From NCBI RefSeq assembly GCF_016583765.1, contig NZ_NRRR01000001.1, forward strand, positions 856,945 to 920,944: a DNA stretch of 64,000 nucleotides, read 5' to 3'. A program made the position numbers and the translations under genes. This DNA comes from Chromatium weissei. GTDB taxonomy: Bacteria; Pseudomonadota; Gammaproteobacteria; Chromatiales; Chromatiaceae. This document shows positions 7,035 to 16,712 of the stretch, piece by piece; position 1 is the stretch's first letter, and each line of letters starts with the position of its first letter. The notes under the pieces are model-generated. The model was not told the DNA's origin, made no database searches, and saw only the letters and a list, made by a program, of their open reading frames with translations.

Positions 7035-7052
7035 TGCTGCGTCTTGAATCAA

Positions 7053-7922
7053 TCAAGCAGCGTATTGTGCAAGATTTTTCGGCATGATGTGACGTGATTC
7101 CGCTTTTAATACCTCAGCCAATTGTGCTGATCCTGGACAAGGCGGAATGGCATCAATTGCACCTTTAACCAATTGCTGCAACCGTTCAATTGCACCATCA
7201 ATACCGAGTTCGCCAGCGGCACTCGGACGATTTAACACGGCATCCCGTCCCACTGGCTTGCCCACTTCCTGCGCAGTGGCGGCAACGTCACGCAAATCAT
7301 CCGCAACCTGATACGCCTCGCCAATGCGGTCGCCGACGATGCGCCATAAATCGGCATCGGCTCCGGCAATTTGCGCGCCCGCAGCAGTGGCAGCGGCAAA
7401 GAGCGAACCGGTTTTGGTGCGATGATATTCCTCAACCGTGACACGCGGTTCGCATTCCCACGCTTGACCGGCAGTGATTCCGTAGGGCAATCCGACTGAA
7501 CGGCTTACGGTGAGCAACAGTGGTGCGAGACGTTCTGGCGTATCGGCAAGACAACGTGCCAAATTCTCAAATGCAAGAATAATCAACGCATCACCCGCTA
7601 AAACCGCCAGCGGTTCGCCAAAAGCACGATGGACAGACGGAATGCCGCGCCGCATCGGAGAATCATCAAAACAGGGTAAATCATCGTGAACAAGCGAGGC
7701 ACAGTGCAGAAGTTCAATCGATGCGGCGACTGCCTCGGCAGCAGTATCCAGTTGGTAGCCGCAGGCCGCTGCCACTGCAAGACACAACTTTGGACGGACT
7801 CGCGCTCCACCGGGAAAGACCGCATGACGAACAGCTTCAACCAAACGCGGGGGACAACCCGCAATCGCCACATGATCTATGGCGTCGGCCAAGGCCTGCT
7901 CGATTCGTGTTGTGGCTCCCAT
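7053..7922 (-). CDS. crtE: Geranylgeranyl diphosphate synthase CrtE
   Basis: 289-residue polyprenyl synthase that makes the C20 precursor of carotenoids and of the bacteriochlorophyll tail. The first Asp-rich motif is HDDLPCFDDSPMRRG (about 79-92), the second is YQVADDLRD (about 204-212), and GGARVRPKL is the substrate-binding region near residue 37. Length is normal for CrtE. It is the last gene of the reverse-strand crtI-crtB-crtE run, about 100 bp after crtB, and ends before a shared terminator. CrtE fits better than IspA because of its carotenoid neighbours. Confidence 0.93.
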   Translation of the reverse strand: MGATTRIEQALADAIDHVAIAGCPPRLVEAVRHAVFPGGARVRPKLCLAVAAACGYQLDTAAEAVAASIELLHCASLVHDDLPCFDDSPMRRGIPSVHRAFGEPLAVLAGDALIILAFENLARCLADTPERLAPLLLTVSRSVGLPYGITAGQAWECEPRVTVEEYHRTKTGSLFAAATAAGAQIAGADADLWRIVGDRIGEAYQVADDLRDVAATAQEVGKPVGRDAVLNRPSAAGELGIDGAIERLQQLVKGAIDAIPPCPGSAQLAEVLKAESRHIMPKNLAQYAA

Positions 7923-8022
7923 GCGTGTTCCTCGGTCACTGCTCAGTGATGTTTGAAATTGATGATTGTCAGTTTACAACAAGCCACTGAAACCACGAAA
8001 GGCGGTGCGACAGTCACTTGGT

Positions 8023-9105
8023 TCAATTCAGATCGCCGCAACGCACACTCAATGCACGTTCACGTTCTTCGAGCAGCGCCAGCAATTCCAACACGCGCAA
8101 CATTCCGCCGGAGCTTGCTGAATCAATCGACTGCTTGGGTGTCGCCTCAACGACAGCATCCACCAAAAAGCGTGTTTCCATCAGTGCTGGCGCGGAAATT
8201 TGCGGTGCAGTCACAATCGCTTTGCCGAGAATTGGTGCGAGCAATCCCAGTTTACGCGGCGCGGGTACGACTGCGCGGCGTGAAATCGAATCCAAACCCT
8301 GCCGTTCGACCTGCCGTCCAATCTCGGCGTACAGATACCGCGCTGCATTGATGCCAGCACGGCAACCAATTGACAAACCAGCAATTCCTGCATCGGAACG
8401 TTGATACAGCGTGTCCGCTGCATCGAGCAATCGCTGCACCACTGAAGCCAGCGCCTCACTAAATACCGGCTGTTTCAACCACGTATCAGGGTCAATGCCC
8501 GCTTCACGCATCCACTGTTTCGGCAAATACAGCCGTCCATTTCGCGCATCTTCGCCGACATCGCGGCAGATGTTGGTGAGCTGCATTGCCACGCCCAGAT
8601 CACAGGCGCGAGCGACCAATTCCGCCGAACGTGCGCCCATCAATACGGCCATCATCGCGCCAACCGTGCCAGCAACCCGTGCTGAATAGTCATAAACGCC
8701 AGATAAATCGTCATAACAACGCCCTTGCGCATCCCATTCAAAGCCTTCCAACAGTGCTTCGAGCAGACGTTTAGGCATTGCACATTGCACGACAACAGTT
8801 GTCAGCGCCCGATCAACCGGGTCATCAATCGGACAGCCGTCGTAAATGCGGTCGAGGCGATGGTGCAGCATGGCGAGTGCGGCAGCCTGCGCCACGGGAT
8901 CGCCATCGACGCAATCAATCGCATCATCGGCAATGCGACAAAACGCATAGAGCGCCACTGCCGGATCACGGAATTTGTGCGGCAATAAAAAGGACGCGGC
9001 GTAAAACGAACGCGAGCCGTCACGCAGCAAATTCCGACAGACGTTGAGGTCTGCAACTGCTTGATGACGGGTTGAGATGTTTAATTTAACAATAGGTTGA
9101 GGCAT
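8023..9105 (-). CDS. crtB: Phytoene synthase CrtB
   Basis: 360 residues from ATG 9105 (MPQPIVKLN); the open frame extends to 9180, but only inside crtI. Both squalene/phytoene synthase Asp motifs are present: RIADDAIDCVD (about 60-70) and the second as LTNICRDVGEDARNGRLYLP. The enzyme joins two geranylgeranyl diphosphates to phytoene, the first committed carotenoid step, at the membrane surface. Its start overlaps the end of crtI by 20 bp, so the two are translationally linked. The C-terminal extension after VPAPRKL is ordinary for purple bacteria. Confidence 0.94.
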   Translation of the reverse strand: MPQPIVKLNISTRHQAVADLNVCRNLLRDGSRSFYAASFLLPHKFRDPAVALYAFCRIADDAIDCVDGDPVAQAAALAMLHHRLDRIYDGCPIDDPVDRALTTVVVQCAMPKRLLEALLEGFEWDAQGRCYDDLSGVYDYSARVAGTVGAMMAVLMGARSAELVARACDLGVAMQLTNICRDVGEDARNGRLYLPKQWMREAGIDPDTWLKQPVFSEALASVVQRLLDAADTLYQRSDAGIAGLSIGCRAGINAARYLYAEIGRQVERQGLDSISRRAVVPAPRKLGLLAPILGKAIVTAPQISAPALMETRFLVDAVVEATPKQSIDSASSGGMLRVLELLALLEERERALSVRCGDLN

Positions 9106-10585
9106 CAGGAACCACCGTATCGAGGACGCGAGCCGATGACAGAACACCGGGGACACCAGCGCCCGGATGGGTTCCCGCACCGACTAGGTAAAGACCGTCC
9201 ACCTCTTCGCTTTTGTTGTGTGGTCGAAACCACGCACTTTGCAAAAGGATGGGCTCAAGACTAAAACCGGCTCCGTGATAGGACAGCAATCTGTCCTGAA
9301 AATCTTGGGGCGTTGTCACCAGTGAAGTCACAATGTTGTCTTCTAAATTCGGCAAAATCGTCTCGCTGAGATAGCGTGCAATTTTGGCGCGATAGGATTC
9401 GGCAATCGTTGCCCAATCCGTGCCACTGGCAAGATTCGGCACAGGCGCGAGCACATAAAACGTGTCGCAACCCTCAGGCGCAAGACTAGAGTCAGTCGCC
9501 GTTGGGCGATGCAAATAAAGACTGAAATCTTCAGCTAACACCTTGTTGGTAAAGATGTCGGTGATGAGTTCTCGATAACGGGGACCGAGCAAAATGGTGT
9601 GATGCTTGACATCGGAATACTGGCGCTTGGTGCCGAAATACCAGACAAATAAACCGCAGGAATACCGCGAGCGCGCCAGCCGTTTGTCCGTCCACCGTTT
9701 GCGTTTGGTGGTTGCCAGCAGCTTGTTGTAAGTGGTTGCCGCATCGGCGTTGGAGACCACGACCGGTGCTGTTAACTGCTCGCCGGAAGTGAGACGCACT
9801 CCGGTTGCTTTACCATTTTCAACTGTAATTTCAGCGACTTCTGCTTTGTAACGCAGCGTAGCGCCCTGCCCTTCGATCAAACTGACCAAACCCTTGACGA
9901 GCGCACCGGTGCCACCCATCGCCGAATGGACACCCCATTTGCGTTCCAGAAAGGAAATCAGCACATAAATGGCGGTAACGGTGAACGGATTGCCGCCGAT
10001 GAGCAGCGGATGAAACGACAGCACCTGCCGAATGTACGGGTCTTTGATGTATTTCGAGACCATGCCGTAAACGGTGCGATAACTTTCCAGCCACACCATG
10101 TTGGGCACGATCTTCGCCATGTCCGTCCAAAAGGTGAACGGAATGTGTCCCAGTTGCTCAAACCCAACTTTGCACACTTCCTCGCTCATCTTCATAAAAC
10201 GGTCGTAACCGTCGACATCAGCGGGTGCAAATTGCGCGATCTGTGCTTTCACGGCATCGGGATCGCCATTGTAATCAAAGACTTTTCCGTCATCGAAGCG
10301 AATGCGATAAAACGGATTCATCAACTTCAGTTCAATTTCGTCCGCAAACACGCGACCGCACAGAGACCAAAGTTCATCCAATAAAAAGGGTGCGGTGATG
10401 ATGGTAGGGCCAGCGTCGAAGGTGAAACCGTCTTGCTGATGAACGTAAGCACGTCCGCCCGGCGCATCGAGACGTTCAAGAACAGTCACTTGGTAGCCGC
10501 GAGCGCCTAAACGCACCGCTGCGGCCAGACCGCCGAAACCGCTACCGATGACAATTGCGTGTGGTTTTTTCGAGTTGGAATTCAT
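9086..10585 (-). CDS. crtI: Phytoene desaturase CrtI
   Basis: About 499 residues from ATG 10585; the frame is open to a TTG at 10615. The dinucleotide-binding motif VIGSGFGGLAAAVRLGARG lies at the N terminus, DAGPTIITAP follows near residue 60, and the C terminus has the CrtI signature GLYLVGAGTHPGAGVPGVL. It introduces three or four double bonds into phytoene to give neurosporene or lycopene. It is first in crtI-crtB-crtE. A TGT-N12-ACA site lies 51 bp upstream of the start, so the three genes can be controlled apart from bchO. The number of desaturations cannot be told from sequence. Confidence 0.95.
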   Translation of the reverse strand: MNSNSKKPHAIVIGSGFGGLAAAVRLGARGYQVTVLERLDAPGGRAYVHQQDGFTFDAGPTIITAPFLLDELWSLCGRVFADEIELKLMNPFYRIRFDDGKVFDYNGDPDAVKAQIAQFAPADVDGYDRFMKMSEEVCKVGFEQLGHIPFTFWTDMAKIVPNMVWLESYRTVYGMVSKYIKDPYIRQVLSFHPLLIGGNPFTVTAIYVLISFLERKWGVHSAMGGTGALVKGLVSLIEGQGATLRYKAEVAEITVENGKATGVRLTSGEQLTAPVVVSNADAATTYNKLLATTKRKRWTDKRLARSRYSCGLFVWYFGTKRQYSDVKHHTILLGPRYRELITDIFTNKVLAEDFSLYLHRPTATDSSLAPEGCDTFYVLAPVPNLASGTDWATIAESYRAKIARYLSETILPNLEDNIVTSLVTTPQDFQDRLLSYHGAGFSLEPILLQSAWFRPHNKSEEVDGLYLVGAGTHPGAGVPGVLSSARVLDTVVPDASTYC

Positions 10586-10635
10586 CTGAAGAATGTTAGA
10601 AGTCGCGAGTGTCAAGTCTGCGTGACCTGATTCTA

Positions 10636-10653
10636 TGTCAATACAAGTTGACA
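10636..10653. promoter_or_regulatory. PpsR/CrtJ-type TGT-N12-ACA site before crtI
   Basis: Exact TGT-N12-ACA in the gap between bchO and crtI. A near match (TGT-N12-ACC) lies at 10610-10627, an arrangement that fits the paired, cooperative binding known for CrtJ/PpsR. The same exact pattern occurs before both antenna operons. Confidence 0.55.
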
Positions 10654-10687
10654 GTATAGCAGGAACCTTGTCGCCGCCATTCGGGTA

Positions 10688-11593
10688 TTAGGTTTGCGCC
10701 AGCGCCAGCCGCTTGGCAATTTGATTCACCAGCGCCGCCACTTGCGCCGGTTGTTCTTCGTGAGCGAGATGACCGAGCTTGGGCAAGGTCGTCAATTCGG
10801 CGCTCGGCAACAGTTCGCGCACCCGCTGCGCTTCACGCGGCGAAACGGTCAAATCGCCTTCACCGACGATCAAAAACAACGGTGTGCGCAATTGCGGCAG
10901 TGCCTGTTCGATCAGATCGAGATTCCAGTTCGCCATCATCGACAGTGCGGCGCGAACGTGTGACGGATAGCGAATCAACTGCCGATACAGCGCAACGCCC
11001 GCCGGTTCCAGCGTGGAGCCGGTATTGGCAACCAAACGCTCGACTTCGTGCCCATTGCTCGCCCGCCACGCCAGCAACCGTGACATCAGCGAATTGCCAG
11101 CGAGCAATTTGGCTGCGGGTGAAAAAATGTGCGCTGGCAATCCGCGCCACGGCAACAGCGCCCCGTTAATGCTGATGATGCCGCGAGGTGCGATGTCACC
11201 TTCTAAACACAGCCGAATCAAAATCGCCGCGCCTGCCGAATGTCCCAGCGCTAGCGCCGGTGTCACGCCCAGCGTTGCGAGCAGCGCCGCGACTGCCGTT
11301 GCCATTCCGGGCAATGACATCTGCGCATAGGCTGGCGCGGTGGTGAAACCGTGACCGGGTAAATCCGGTGCAATGACGGTGAAGTGTTCAGCCAGCAACG
11401 GCATCAAATCGCGCCATGAATGCGTTGCCGCGCCCGTGCCGTGCAGCAGCAACAACACCGGTCCCGCGCCCATTTGCTGCACATGCCAGCGCAAACCGCC
11501 CGCTGTCACCAATTGGCTAAATTCACGATTGGGCCAACTCTGACCGTCGCGTTCCCAGTCAGGGCAATCCTGTTGAAACGGCGACATCGACAT
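10688..11593 (-). CDS. bchO: Alpha/beta hydrolase BchO, magnesium-chelatase accessory protein
   Basis: 301 residues of the alpha/beta hydrolase fold. The N-terminal block (DWPNREFSQLVTAGGLRWHVQQ-type) and VLLLLHGTGAATHSWRDLMPLL are characteristic of BchO, a protein found with Mg-chelatase genes in phototrophs. A nucleophile elbow GHSAGAA near 118, Asp in the EGD region near 248 and a late GHLAHEEQ His complete the triad layout. The exact reaction of BchO is not established. AGGAGG stands 7 bp before the ATG. bchD and bchI are not next to it: it follows rlmB by 18 bp, so it may be read from the housekeeping rnr-rlmB transcript. Confidence 0.85.
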   Translation of the reverse strand: MSMSPFQQDCPDWERDGQSWPNREFSQLVTAGGLRWHVQQMGAGPVLLLLHGTGAATHSWRDLMPLLAEHFTVIAPDLPGHGFTTAPAYAQMSLPGMATAVAALLATLGVTPALALGHSAGAAILIRLCLEGDIAPRGIISINGALLPWRGLPAHIFSPAAKLLAGNSLMSRLLAWRASNGHEVERLVANTGSTLEPAGVALYRQLIRYPSHVRAALSMMANWNLDLIEQALPQLRTPLFLIVGEGDLTVSPREAQRVRELLPSAELTTLPKLGHLAHEEQPAQVAALVNQIAKRLALAQT

Positions 11594-11611
11594 GATTTTC
11601 CTCCTTTTTTA

Positions 11612-12358
11612 TCAACGAGCGCGGCGCTGGCGCAGGGCTTCGTACAAACAGACTCCGGCTGCGACCGACACGTTCAAACTTTCGACCTGACCGCACATCG
11701 GCAGTCGTACCAGACGATCACAGTGTTCGCGGGTCAAGCGACGCAAACCGCTGCCTTCGCTGCCCATCACCAAGCCAATTGCGCCTCTAAAATCAACGTC
11801 ATACAACTCGAATTCCGCTTCGCCAGCAGTGCCGGTTAGCCACACGCCCCGCGCTTTCAGGTCTTCCATCACGCGCACCAGATTGGTGACTTGAAAATAC
11901 GGCAGCGTTTCGGCGGCTCCGCTGGCGACTTTGCACACGACTGGCGTTAAACCAACGGCGTTATCACGCGGCGCAATCACCGCGTGAACGCCAACCGCCT
12001 CGGCCGTGCGCAGACACGCGCCCAAATTGTGTGGATCGGTGATTTCATCGAGCAGCAGCAAAAACGGCGGTTGTTCCAGTCGATTCAGCAACGCGGTTAA
12101 ATCCTGTTCCGAGCGCGCTGCCGGAACGCGCACCCACGCCAACACGCCCTGATGATTTGCACCCGCCGCAGCAGTGTCCAATTCAGCGCGTTCCATGTGC
12201 CGAATGTTGACCTCAGTTTGACGCGCCAGCGCCGTCACTTCCGTCAAACGCCGGTCGTGGCGGCTGCGTTCCAACCAAATTTCAGCGACACCTGCGTTGC
12301 CAAATTTGAGCGCAGCGCGAACGCTGTGAATGCCAGCAATGGGGGATAAGTCTTTCAT
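11612..12358 (-). CDS. rlmB: 23S rRNA Gm2251 2'-O-methyltransferase RlmB
   Basis: 248-residue SpoU-family (SPOUT) methyltransferase. The N-terminal substrate-binding domain starts GIHSVRAAL. The three SpoU motifs follow: LLLDEITDPHNLGACLRTAEA near 100, GLVMGSEGSGLRRLT near 193, and VRLPMCGQVESLNVSVAAGVCLYE near 217. It modifies the peptidyl-transferase loop of 23S rRNA. Its ATG overlaps the rnr stop (ATGA, 12355-12358), a common rnr-rlmB pairing in gammaproteobacteria. Confidence 0.94.
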   Translation of the reverse strand: MKDLSPIAGIHSVRAALKFGNAGVAEIWLERSRHDRRLTEVTALARQTEVNIRHMERAELDTAAAGANHQGVLAWVRVPAARSEQDLTALLNRLEQPPFLLLLDEITDPHNLGACLRTAEAVGVHAVIAPRDNAVGLTPVVCKVASGAAETLPYFQVTNLVRVMEDLKARGVWLTGTAGEAEFELYDVDFRGAIGLVMGSEGSGLRRLTREHCDRLVRLPMCGQVESLNVSVAAGVCLYEALRQRRAR

Positions 12359-14754
12359 TCTGAAGCCGTTGGCGAAGTGCTATTGGGTTTGCGTTTACGG
12401 CGGCGCGAGCGCGATTTCTTTTTGCTGGCGGGCGCGGTGTCTTTTGCGACTTCCGGTTTGGCGGAGTGATGCGCAGTCAGTTTGCGGTGACTTTGCGGTT
12501 GCGCTTGTGCTTTTGTCGAAGCGCCAGCACCAGCGGCTGGCGCGGGTTTGCGTTTGACTGCGCCGGACGTTGCGACTGGCACAAAATCAATTTTACGGTC
12601 ATCCAAATTGACCGCAGCCACCTGAATGCGCAGCCGATCACCGAGTCGATACACGATGCCGGTGCGCTCGCCATGCAGCCGATGACCAATGGGATCAAAG
12701 TGATAGTAATCGTTGTCAAGCGCGGTGATGTGCACCAAACCGTCCACATGCACCGCATCAAGTTCCACAAACAAACCGAATGAATTGACGCTGGTAATCG
12801 TGCCGTCAAAGGTGTCGCCGAGCTTGTCCTGCATGAATTCGCATTTCAGCCAGTCTTGTGCATCGCGGGTGGCTTCATCAGCACGGCGCTCAGTGCCGGA
12901 GCACTGCTCGCTGATGTGGTGAAGATTGTTTTTGGAATACGCCAGCGTTTTTGCGGTTCCACCGGCGAGCAGATGTTTGATGATGCGATGCACAATCAAA
13001 TCGGGATAACGGCGAATCGGTGAAGTGAAATGGGTGTACGCATCAAACGCCAGCCCAAAATGTCCAACGTTATCCGCGCTATACATTGCTTGCTGCATCG
13101 AGCGCAGCAGCACCGTTTGAATCAACCGCCGATCTGGACGCTCTTTCACCTGCTCTAACAATTGCGCGTAATCGGCAGCGGTCGGTTTGATACCGCCGGG
13201 CAGTTTGAGCGCCAATTGACCGAGAAACTCGCGCAAATCCGTTAACTTATCGTCTCGCGGCGTGTCGTGAATGCGATAAATCGCCGGAATGCGTTTGCGC
13301 TCAAACAGCCGAGCCGCAGCGACATTGGCGGCCAACATGCACTCTTCAATCAGTCGATGCGCGTCGTTGCGAATGACCGGCACGACCGCTTCGATGCGCC
13401 CCTGCTCGGTAAATTCAAATTTGGTTTCGACGGTATCGAAATCAATTGCGCCGCGTTCCACTCGTGCTGCATGAAGTGCTTGATATAATTGATAAAGCTG
13501 GTGCAAATGCGGCAGCAATTCGGCGTGTTGGGTGCAGAGTTCGGCATCTCCGTCGACGATCATTGCCGCAACCTGATCGTAGGTCAGTCGCGCTTGCGAG
13601 CGCATCACCGCTTCATAAAAACGGGTGCGCGTGACCTTGCCTTCGGCGTTGACGTACAGCTCGGCGGTCATGCACAGCCGATCGACCTGCGGATTGAGTG
13701 AGCACAGCCCGTTGGAAAGAATCTCCGGCAACATCGGAATCACGCGATCAGGAAAATACACCGAGTTGCCGCGTGCTTGGGCTTCTGCATCCAGCGCCGT
13801 GTCGGGAATGACATAAGCAGAAACATCGGCAATGCACACGAGCAATTTCCAGCCTTTCGGCTTTTTTTCGCAGTACACGGCATCGTCAAAATCTCGTGCA
13901 TCCGCGCCATCAATGGTGACGAGCGGCAGTTGACGCAAATCCACGCGTCCCGCTTTGGCGGCTTCCGGCACTTCAGCAGTCAATGTGGCGATTTCTGCCA
14001 GCACGTCGGCTGACCATTCAAGCGGTAAATTGTGAGTGCGAATGGCGATGTCTGTTTCCATGCCAGCGGCCATGTGATCGCCGAGCACTTCCACAATGCG
14101 CCCAATCGGTGGCGTGCGCGAAGTCGGTTGATCGGTGATTTCCGCCACCACGATTTGCCCGTGTTGCGCACCTTTCAGGCGGTCGCTGGGAATCACGATG
14201 TCATGGGTCAGGCGTTTGCTGTCGGGCATGACAAAACCGACGCCCCCTTCCTGATAAATGCGTCCGACGACGCTGTGTGTGTTGCGTTCCAAAATTTCGA
14301 CGACTGCACCTTCCAAACGTCCGCGCCGATCACGACCGTTCACGCGCACGACGACGCGGTCGCCATGAAATACGGTGCGCATTTCTTTGGCGTAAAGATA
14401 AAGATCATCTCCGCCTTCATCAGGACGCACAAAACCAAAGCCTTCGGGATGACTGATCACGCGTCCGGCAATCAAATCTGATTGATTGACCAGACAAAAT
14501 GCTGCATTGCGATTACGTAACAATTGACCGTCACGCACCATCGCGGTGAGACGACGTTCTAACGCAATTAAGTCGATTTCGGTGGTTAAAGCGAGATGGC
14601 TTGCCAGCTCGGCAAGAGAAAGCGGAGCGCGGTTTTTGGTCAGGGTTTCGAGAATAAATTCACGGCTGGGAATTGGATTGGCGTATTTACTCGCCTCACG
14701 CAGATGATGCGGATCGGTTTCTTTAGCTGGGTTAAATGGTCGACGTTTTGCCAC
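12355..14754 (-). CDS. rnr: Ribonuclease R
   Basis: 799-residue 3'-5' exoribonuclease. Order: N-terminal winged helix, cold-shock OB domains (about 80-235), RNB catalytic domain (about 255-590, with the DARDFDDAVYCE Asp cluster and FTSPIRRYPDLIVHR), an S1 domain near 640-725, and a basic Lys/Arg-rich tail (SKKKSRSRRRKRK). It degrades structured RNA and takes part in rRNA and tmRNA quality control. It heads the reverse-strand rnr-rlmB-bchO run. A second RNB-family nuclease lies at 30810-32633. Confidence 0.95.
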   Translation of the reverse strand: MAKRRPFNPAKETDPHHLREASKYANPIPSREFILETLTKNRAPLSLAELASHLALTTEIDLIALERRLTAMVRDGQLLRNRNAAFCLVNQSDLIAGRVISHPEGFGFVRPDEGGDDLYLYAKEMRTVFHGDRVVVRVNGRDRRGRLEGAVVEILERNTHSVVGRIYQEGGVGFVMPDSKRLTHDIVIPSDRLKGAQHGQIVVAEITDQPTSRTPPIGRIVEVLGDHMAAGMETDIAIRTHNLPLEWSADVLAEIATLTAEVPEAAKAGRVDLRQLPLVTIDGADARDFDDAVYCEKKPKGWKLLVCIADVSAYVIPDTALDAEAQARGNSVYFPDRVIPMLPEILSNGLCSLNPQVDRLCMTAELYVNAEGKVTRTRFYEAVMRSQARLTYDQVAAMIVDGDAELCTQHAELLPHLHQLYQLYQALHAARVERGAIDFDTVETKFEFTEQGRIEAVVPVIRNDAHRLIEECMLAANVAAARLFERKRIPAIYRIHDTPRDDKLTDLREFLGQLALKLPGGIKPTAADYAQLLEQVKERPDRRLIQTVLLRSMQQAMYSADNVGHFGLAFDAYTHFTSPIRRYPDLIVHRIIKHLLAGGTAKTLAYSKNNLHHISEQCSGTERRADEATRDAQDWLKCEFMQDKLGDTFDGTITSVNSFGLFVELDAVHVDGLVHITALDNDYYHFDPIGHRLHGERTGIVYRLGDRLRIQVAAVNLDDRKIDFVPVATSGAVKRKPAPAAGAGASTKAQAQPQSHRKLTAHHSAKPEVAKDTAPASKKKSRSRRRKRKPNSTSPTASE

Positions 14755-14792
14755 GTGATCTCGTGAATGCGCAAAAAGGAATTAGTGTAGCG

Positions 14793-14821
14793 TTGACAAG
14801 CGGGGTACGCCTCACTAATAT
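14793..14821 (+). promoter_or_regulatory. Sigma-70 promoter of tRNA-Leu
   Basis: TTGACA (14793-14798), 17 bp, TAATAT (14816-14821): a near-consensus promoter ending 53 bp before the tRNA. A GC-rich stretch (14821-14830) follows the -10, as expected for stringent stable-RNA promoters. Confidence 0.75.
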
Positions 14822-14874
14822 TCGCGCCTCGCTTGATGTTGCAACGATTTATTGAATTGCCTATTTAGCGATAA

Positions 14875-14961
14875 GCCGAGGTGGCGGAATTGGTAGACGC
14901 GCATGGTTCAGGTCCATGTAAGCGAAAGCTTGTGGAGGTTCGAGTCCTCTTCTCGGCACCA
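14875..14961 (+). tRNA. tRNA-Leu (CAG)
   Basis: 87 bases including encoded CCA. The acceptor stem GCCGAGG pairs with the 3' strand ending CTCGGC, the anticodon arm is CATGG-TTCAGGT-CCATG with anticodon CAG, and the long class II variable arm (AGC-GAAA-GCT) is typical of leucine. The T loop GGTTCGAGTCC is present. Confidence 0.97.
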
Positions 14962-14986
14962 TTTCAAATGATATGAAATACATGAA

Positions 14987-15014
14987 CAAAACCACCATCG
15001 CCGGTGGTTTTTTT
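14987..15014 (+). terminator. Terminator after tRNA-Leu
   Basis: AAACCACC pairs with GGTGGTTT over a short loop, followed by a run of T (15007-15014). Confidence 0.85.
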
Positions 15015-15058
15015 ATGCCTGCCTGAAACAGGCGCTATTCAAATATGAATTGCTTTAT

Positions 15059-15517
15059 TTATTGCATTCCACTATGACCAAATCCGCCGCTGCCACGCGC
15101 TGATTCCAAAAACTCATTGACGACCACCAATTCGGCTTGTAGAACCGGAACCAATATCAACTGAGCAATGCGTTCACCGATTTCAATTCGAAATGGCGTA
15201 TTACTGCGATTCCAACAGGACACCAGCAATTGCCCTTGATAATCCGAATCAATCAATCCAACTAAATTACCCAGCACAATTCCGTGACGATGTCCCAATC
15301 CCGAACGCGGCAAAATCATTCCAGCAACAGTTGATTCAGCAATGTGAATCGCCATGCCCGTTGGTATTAATTCACATTCATTCGGCAACAATTCCAGTGG
15401 CGTTTTCAGCATTGCGCGCAAATCCAATCCAGCCGAGCCGCTGGTGGCGTATTGCGGCAGCGGAAAATCACCGCCTAAACGGGTGTCAAGTATTTTAATT
15501 TCAAGTCGGTGCTGCAT
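15059..15517 (-). CDS. dut: dUTP diphosphatase
   Basis: 152 residues from ATG 15517 ([11 protein letters not shown]); the open frame goes back to 15541 inside coaBC. It has the trimeric dUTPase motifs: [45 protein letters not shown], and the C-terminal arm [10 protein letters not shown]. The enzyme keeps dUTP out of DNA and supplies dUMP. It overlaps the coaBC end by 17 bp, the usual coaBC-dut pairing of gammaproteobacteria. Confidence 0.95.
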   Translation of the reverse strand: MQHRLEIKILDTRLGGDFPLPQYATSGSAGLDLRAMLKTPLELLPNECELIPTGMAIHIAESTVAGMILPRSGLGHRHGIVLGNLVGLIDSDYQGQLLVSCWNRSNTPFRIEIGERIAQLILVPVLQAELVVVNEFLESARGSGGFGHSGMQ

Positions 15518-16712
15518 GATGTTCTCGATAATGTTCTGCAATTAAATCAGCCAATTCTCGCGCCAGTTGTGTTTTGCTCATTAACGGCAATCCGAGTTGA
15601 CCATCGCGCCAGAATACAGTTAACGCATTCTCATCGCGTTCAAATCCACCGCGTTCTCCACCGACATGATTCGCTGCAATCATATTCAGTTTTTTTGTGC
15701 TTAATTTAGCGCGTGCGTATTGCTCTAAATTCTCTGTTTCGGCAGCAAAACCAACGGTGAATGGCGGCGATTTTAATGCGGCAACTTCGGCAAGAATATC
15801 GGGATTGCGTGTGAGTTTTAGTGTTAATTCTGTGGCATCTTTCTTTATTTTATGCGTTGCAATTTCCATCGGTCGATAATCCGCTACTGCTGCCGTTGCA
15901 ATGAAAATTGTGCATTCGTCAATTTCATTCATAACTGCTCGGTGCATTTCCAATGCGGTTTCCACCTGAATGATTTTTGCGACGCGAGGCGTTGAGAGTA
16001 CGGTTGGGCCGGTGATGAGTACGACTTGTGCACCCAGATTGATCAGTGCCGAGGCCAGCGCGTAACCCATGCGTCCAGAGCTGCGATTGCCGAGATAACG
16101 CACGGGATCAAGCGGTTCTCGCGTTGGACCGGCGGTGAGAAGCACTCGCGTTCCCATCAGCAACCGCTCGGCTTGTGGACGCAGTGCTTCGGCAATTTCT
16201 AATGGTTCCAGCATTCGTCCGGGACCAATATCACCGCAAGCCTGCTCACCTTCTGCCGGCCCGAGAATGCGTGCGCCGCGCTCGCGCAGAATTTGCAGAT
16301 TTTCCTGTGTTGCCGGATGTCGCCACATGTATTGATTCATCGCAGGTGCGAGATGCAGCGGAGCTTGGGTCGCCAGCGCGAGCGTGGTGAGTAAATCGTC
16401 AGCAATGCCTGCGGCCAAACGTGCCATTAAATCCGCAGTGGCTGGCGCAATGAGTAGCCAATCGGCCCAACGCGCCAGCTCAATGTGATTCATTCCTGCT
16501 TCGGCGTTGGGATCGAGCAGTGTGGTGCGCACCGGATGTCCAGACACTGCTTGAAAAGTCAGTGGTGTGACCAAGGTCGTCGCGGCTTGCGTCATCACCA
16601 CGCGCACATCAAATCCGCGTTCTTTCAAGCGGCGCACCAAATCGACAGATTTATAAGCCGAAATGCCGCCGCCGATTCCCAACAATAAGCGTGAATTCTG
16701 ATGTTGTTCCAT
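15501..16712 (-). CDS. coaBC: Phosphopantothenoylcysteine synthase/decarboxylase CoaBC
   Basis: 403-residue bifunctional enzyme of coenzyme A synthesis. The N-terminal flavoprotein decarboxylase (about 1-190) shows GGISAYKS, the catalytic His in [20 protein letters not shown], and the active-site Cys in [12 protein letters not shown]. The C-terminal CTP-dependent synthetase starts at [27 protein letters not shown] residues near 193 and includes [10 protein letters not shown] and KIKKD. Full length. It is first in the coaBC-dut pair. Confidence 0.95.
   Translation of the reverse strand: MEQHQNSRLLLGIGGGISAYKSVDLVRRLKERGFDVRVVMTQAATTLVTPLTFQAVSGHPVRTTLLDPNAEAGMNHIELARWADWLLIAPATADLMARLAAGIADDLLTTLALATQAPLHLAPAMNQYMWRHPATQENLQILRERGARILGPAEGEQACGDIGPGRMLEPLEIAEALRPQAERLLMGTRVLLTAGPTREPLDPVRYLGNRSSGRMGYALASALINLGAQVVLITGPTVLSTPRVAKIIQVETALEMHRAVMNEIDECTIFIATAAVADYRPMEIATHKIKKDATELTLKLTRNPDILAEVAALKSPPFTVGFAAETENLEQYARAKLSTKKLNMIAANHVGGERGGFERDENALTVFWRDGQLGLPLMSKTQLARELADLIAEHYREHHAAPT

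Noticed and set aside
7923..8022. Possible PpsR/CrtJ site in the crtB-crtE gap
   Set aside because: TGT and ACA triplets occur, but none at 12-bp spacing; crtE is probably transcribed from upstream.
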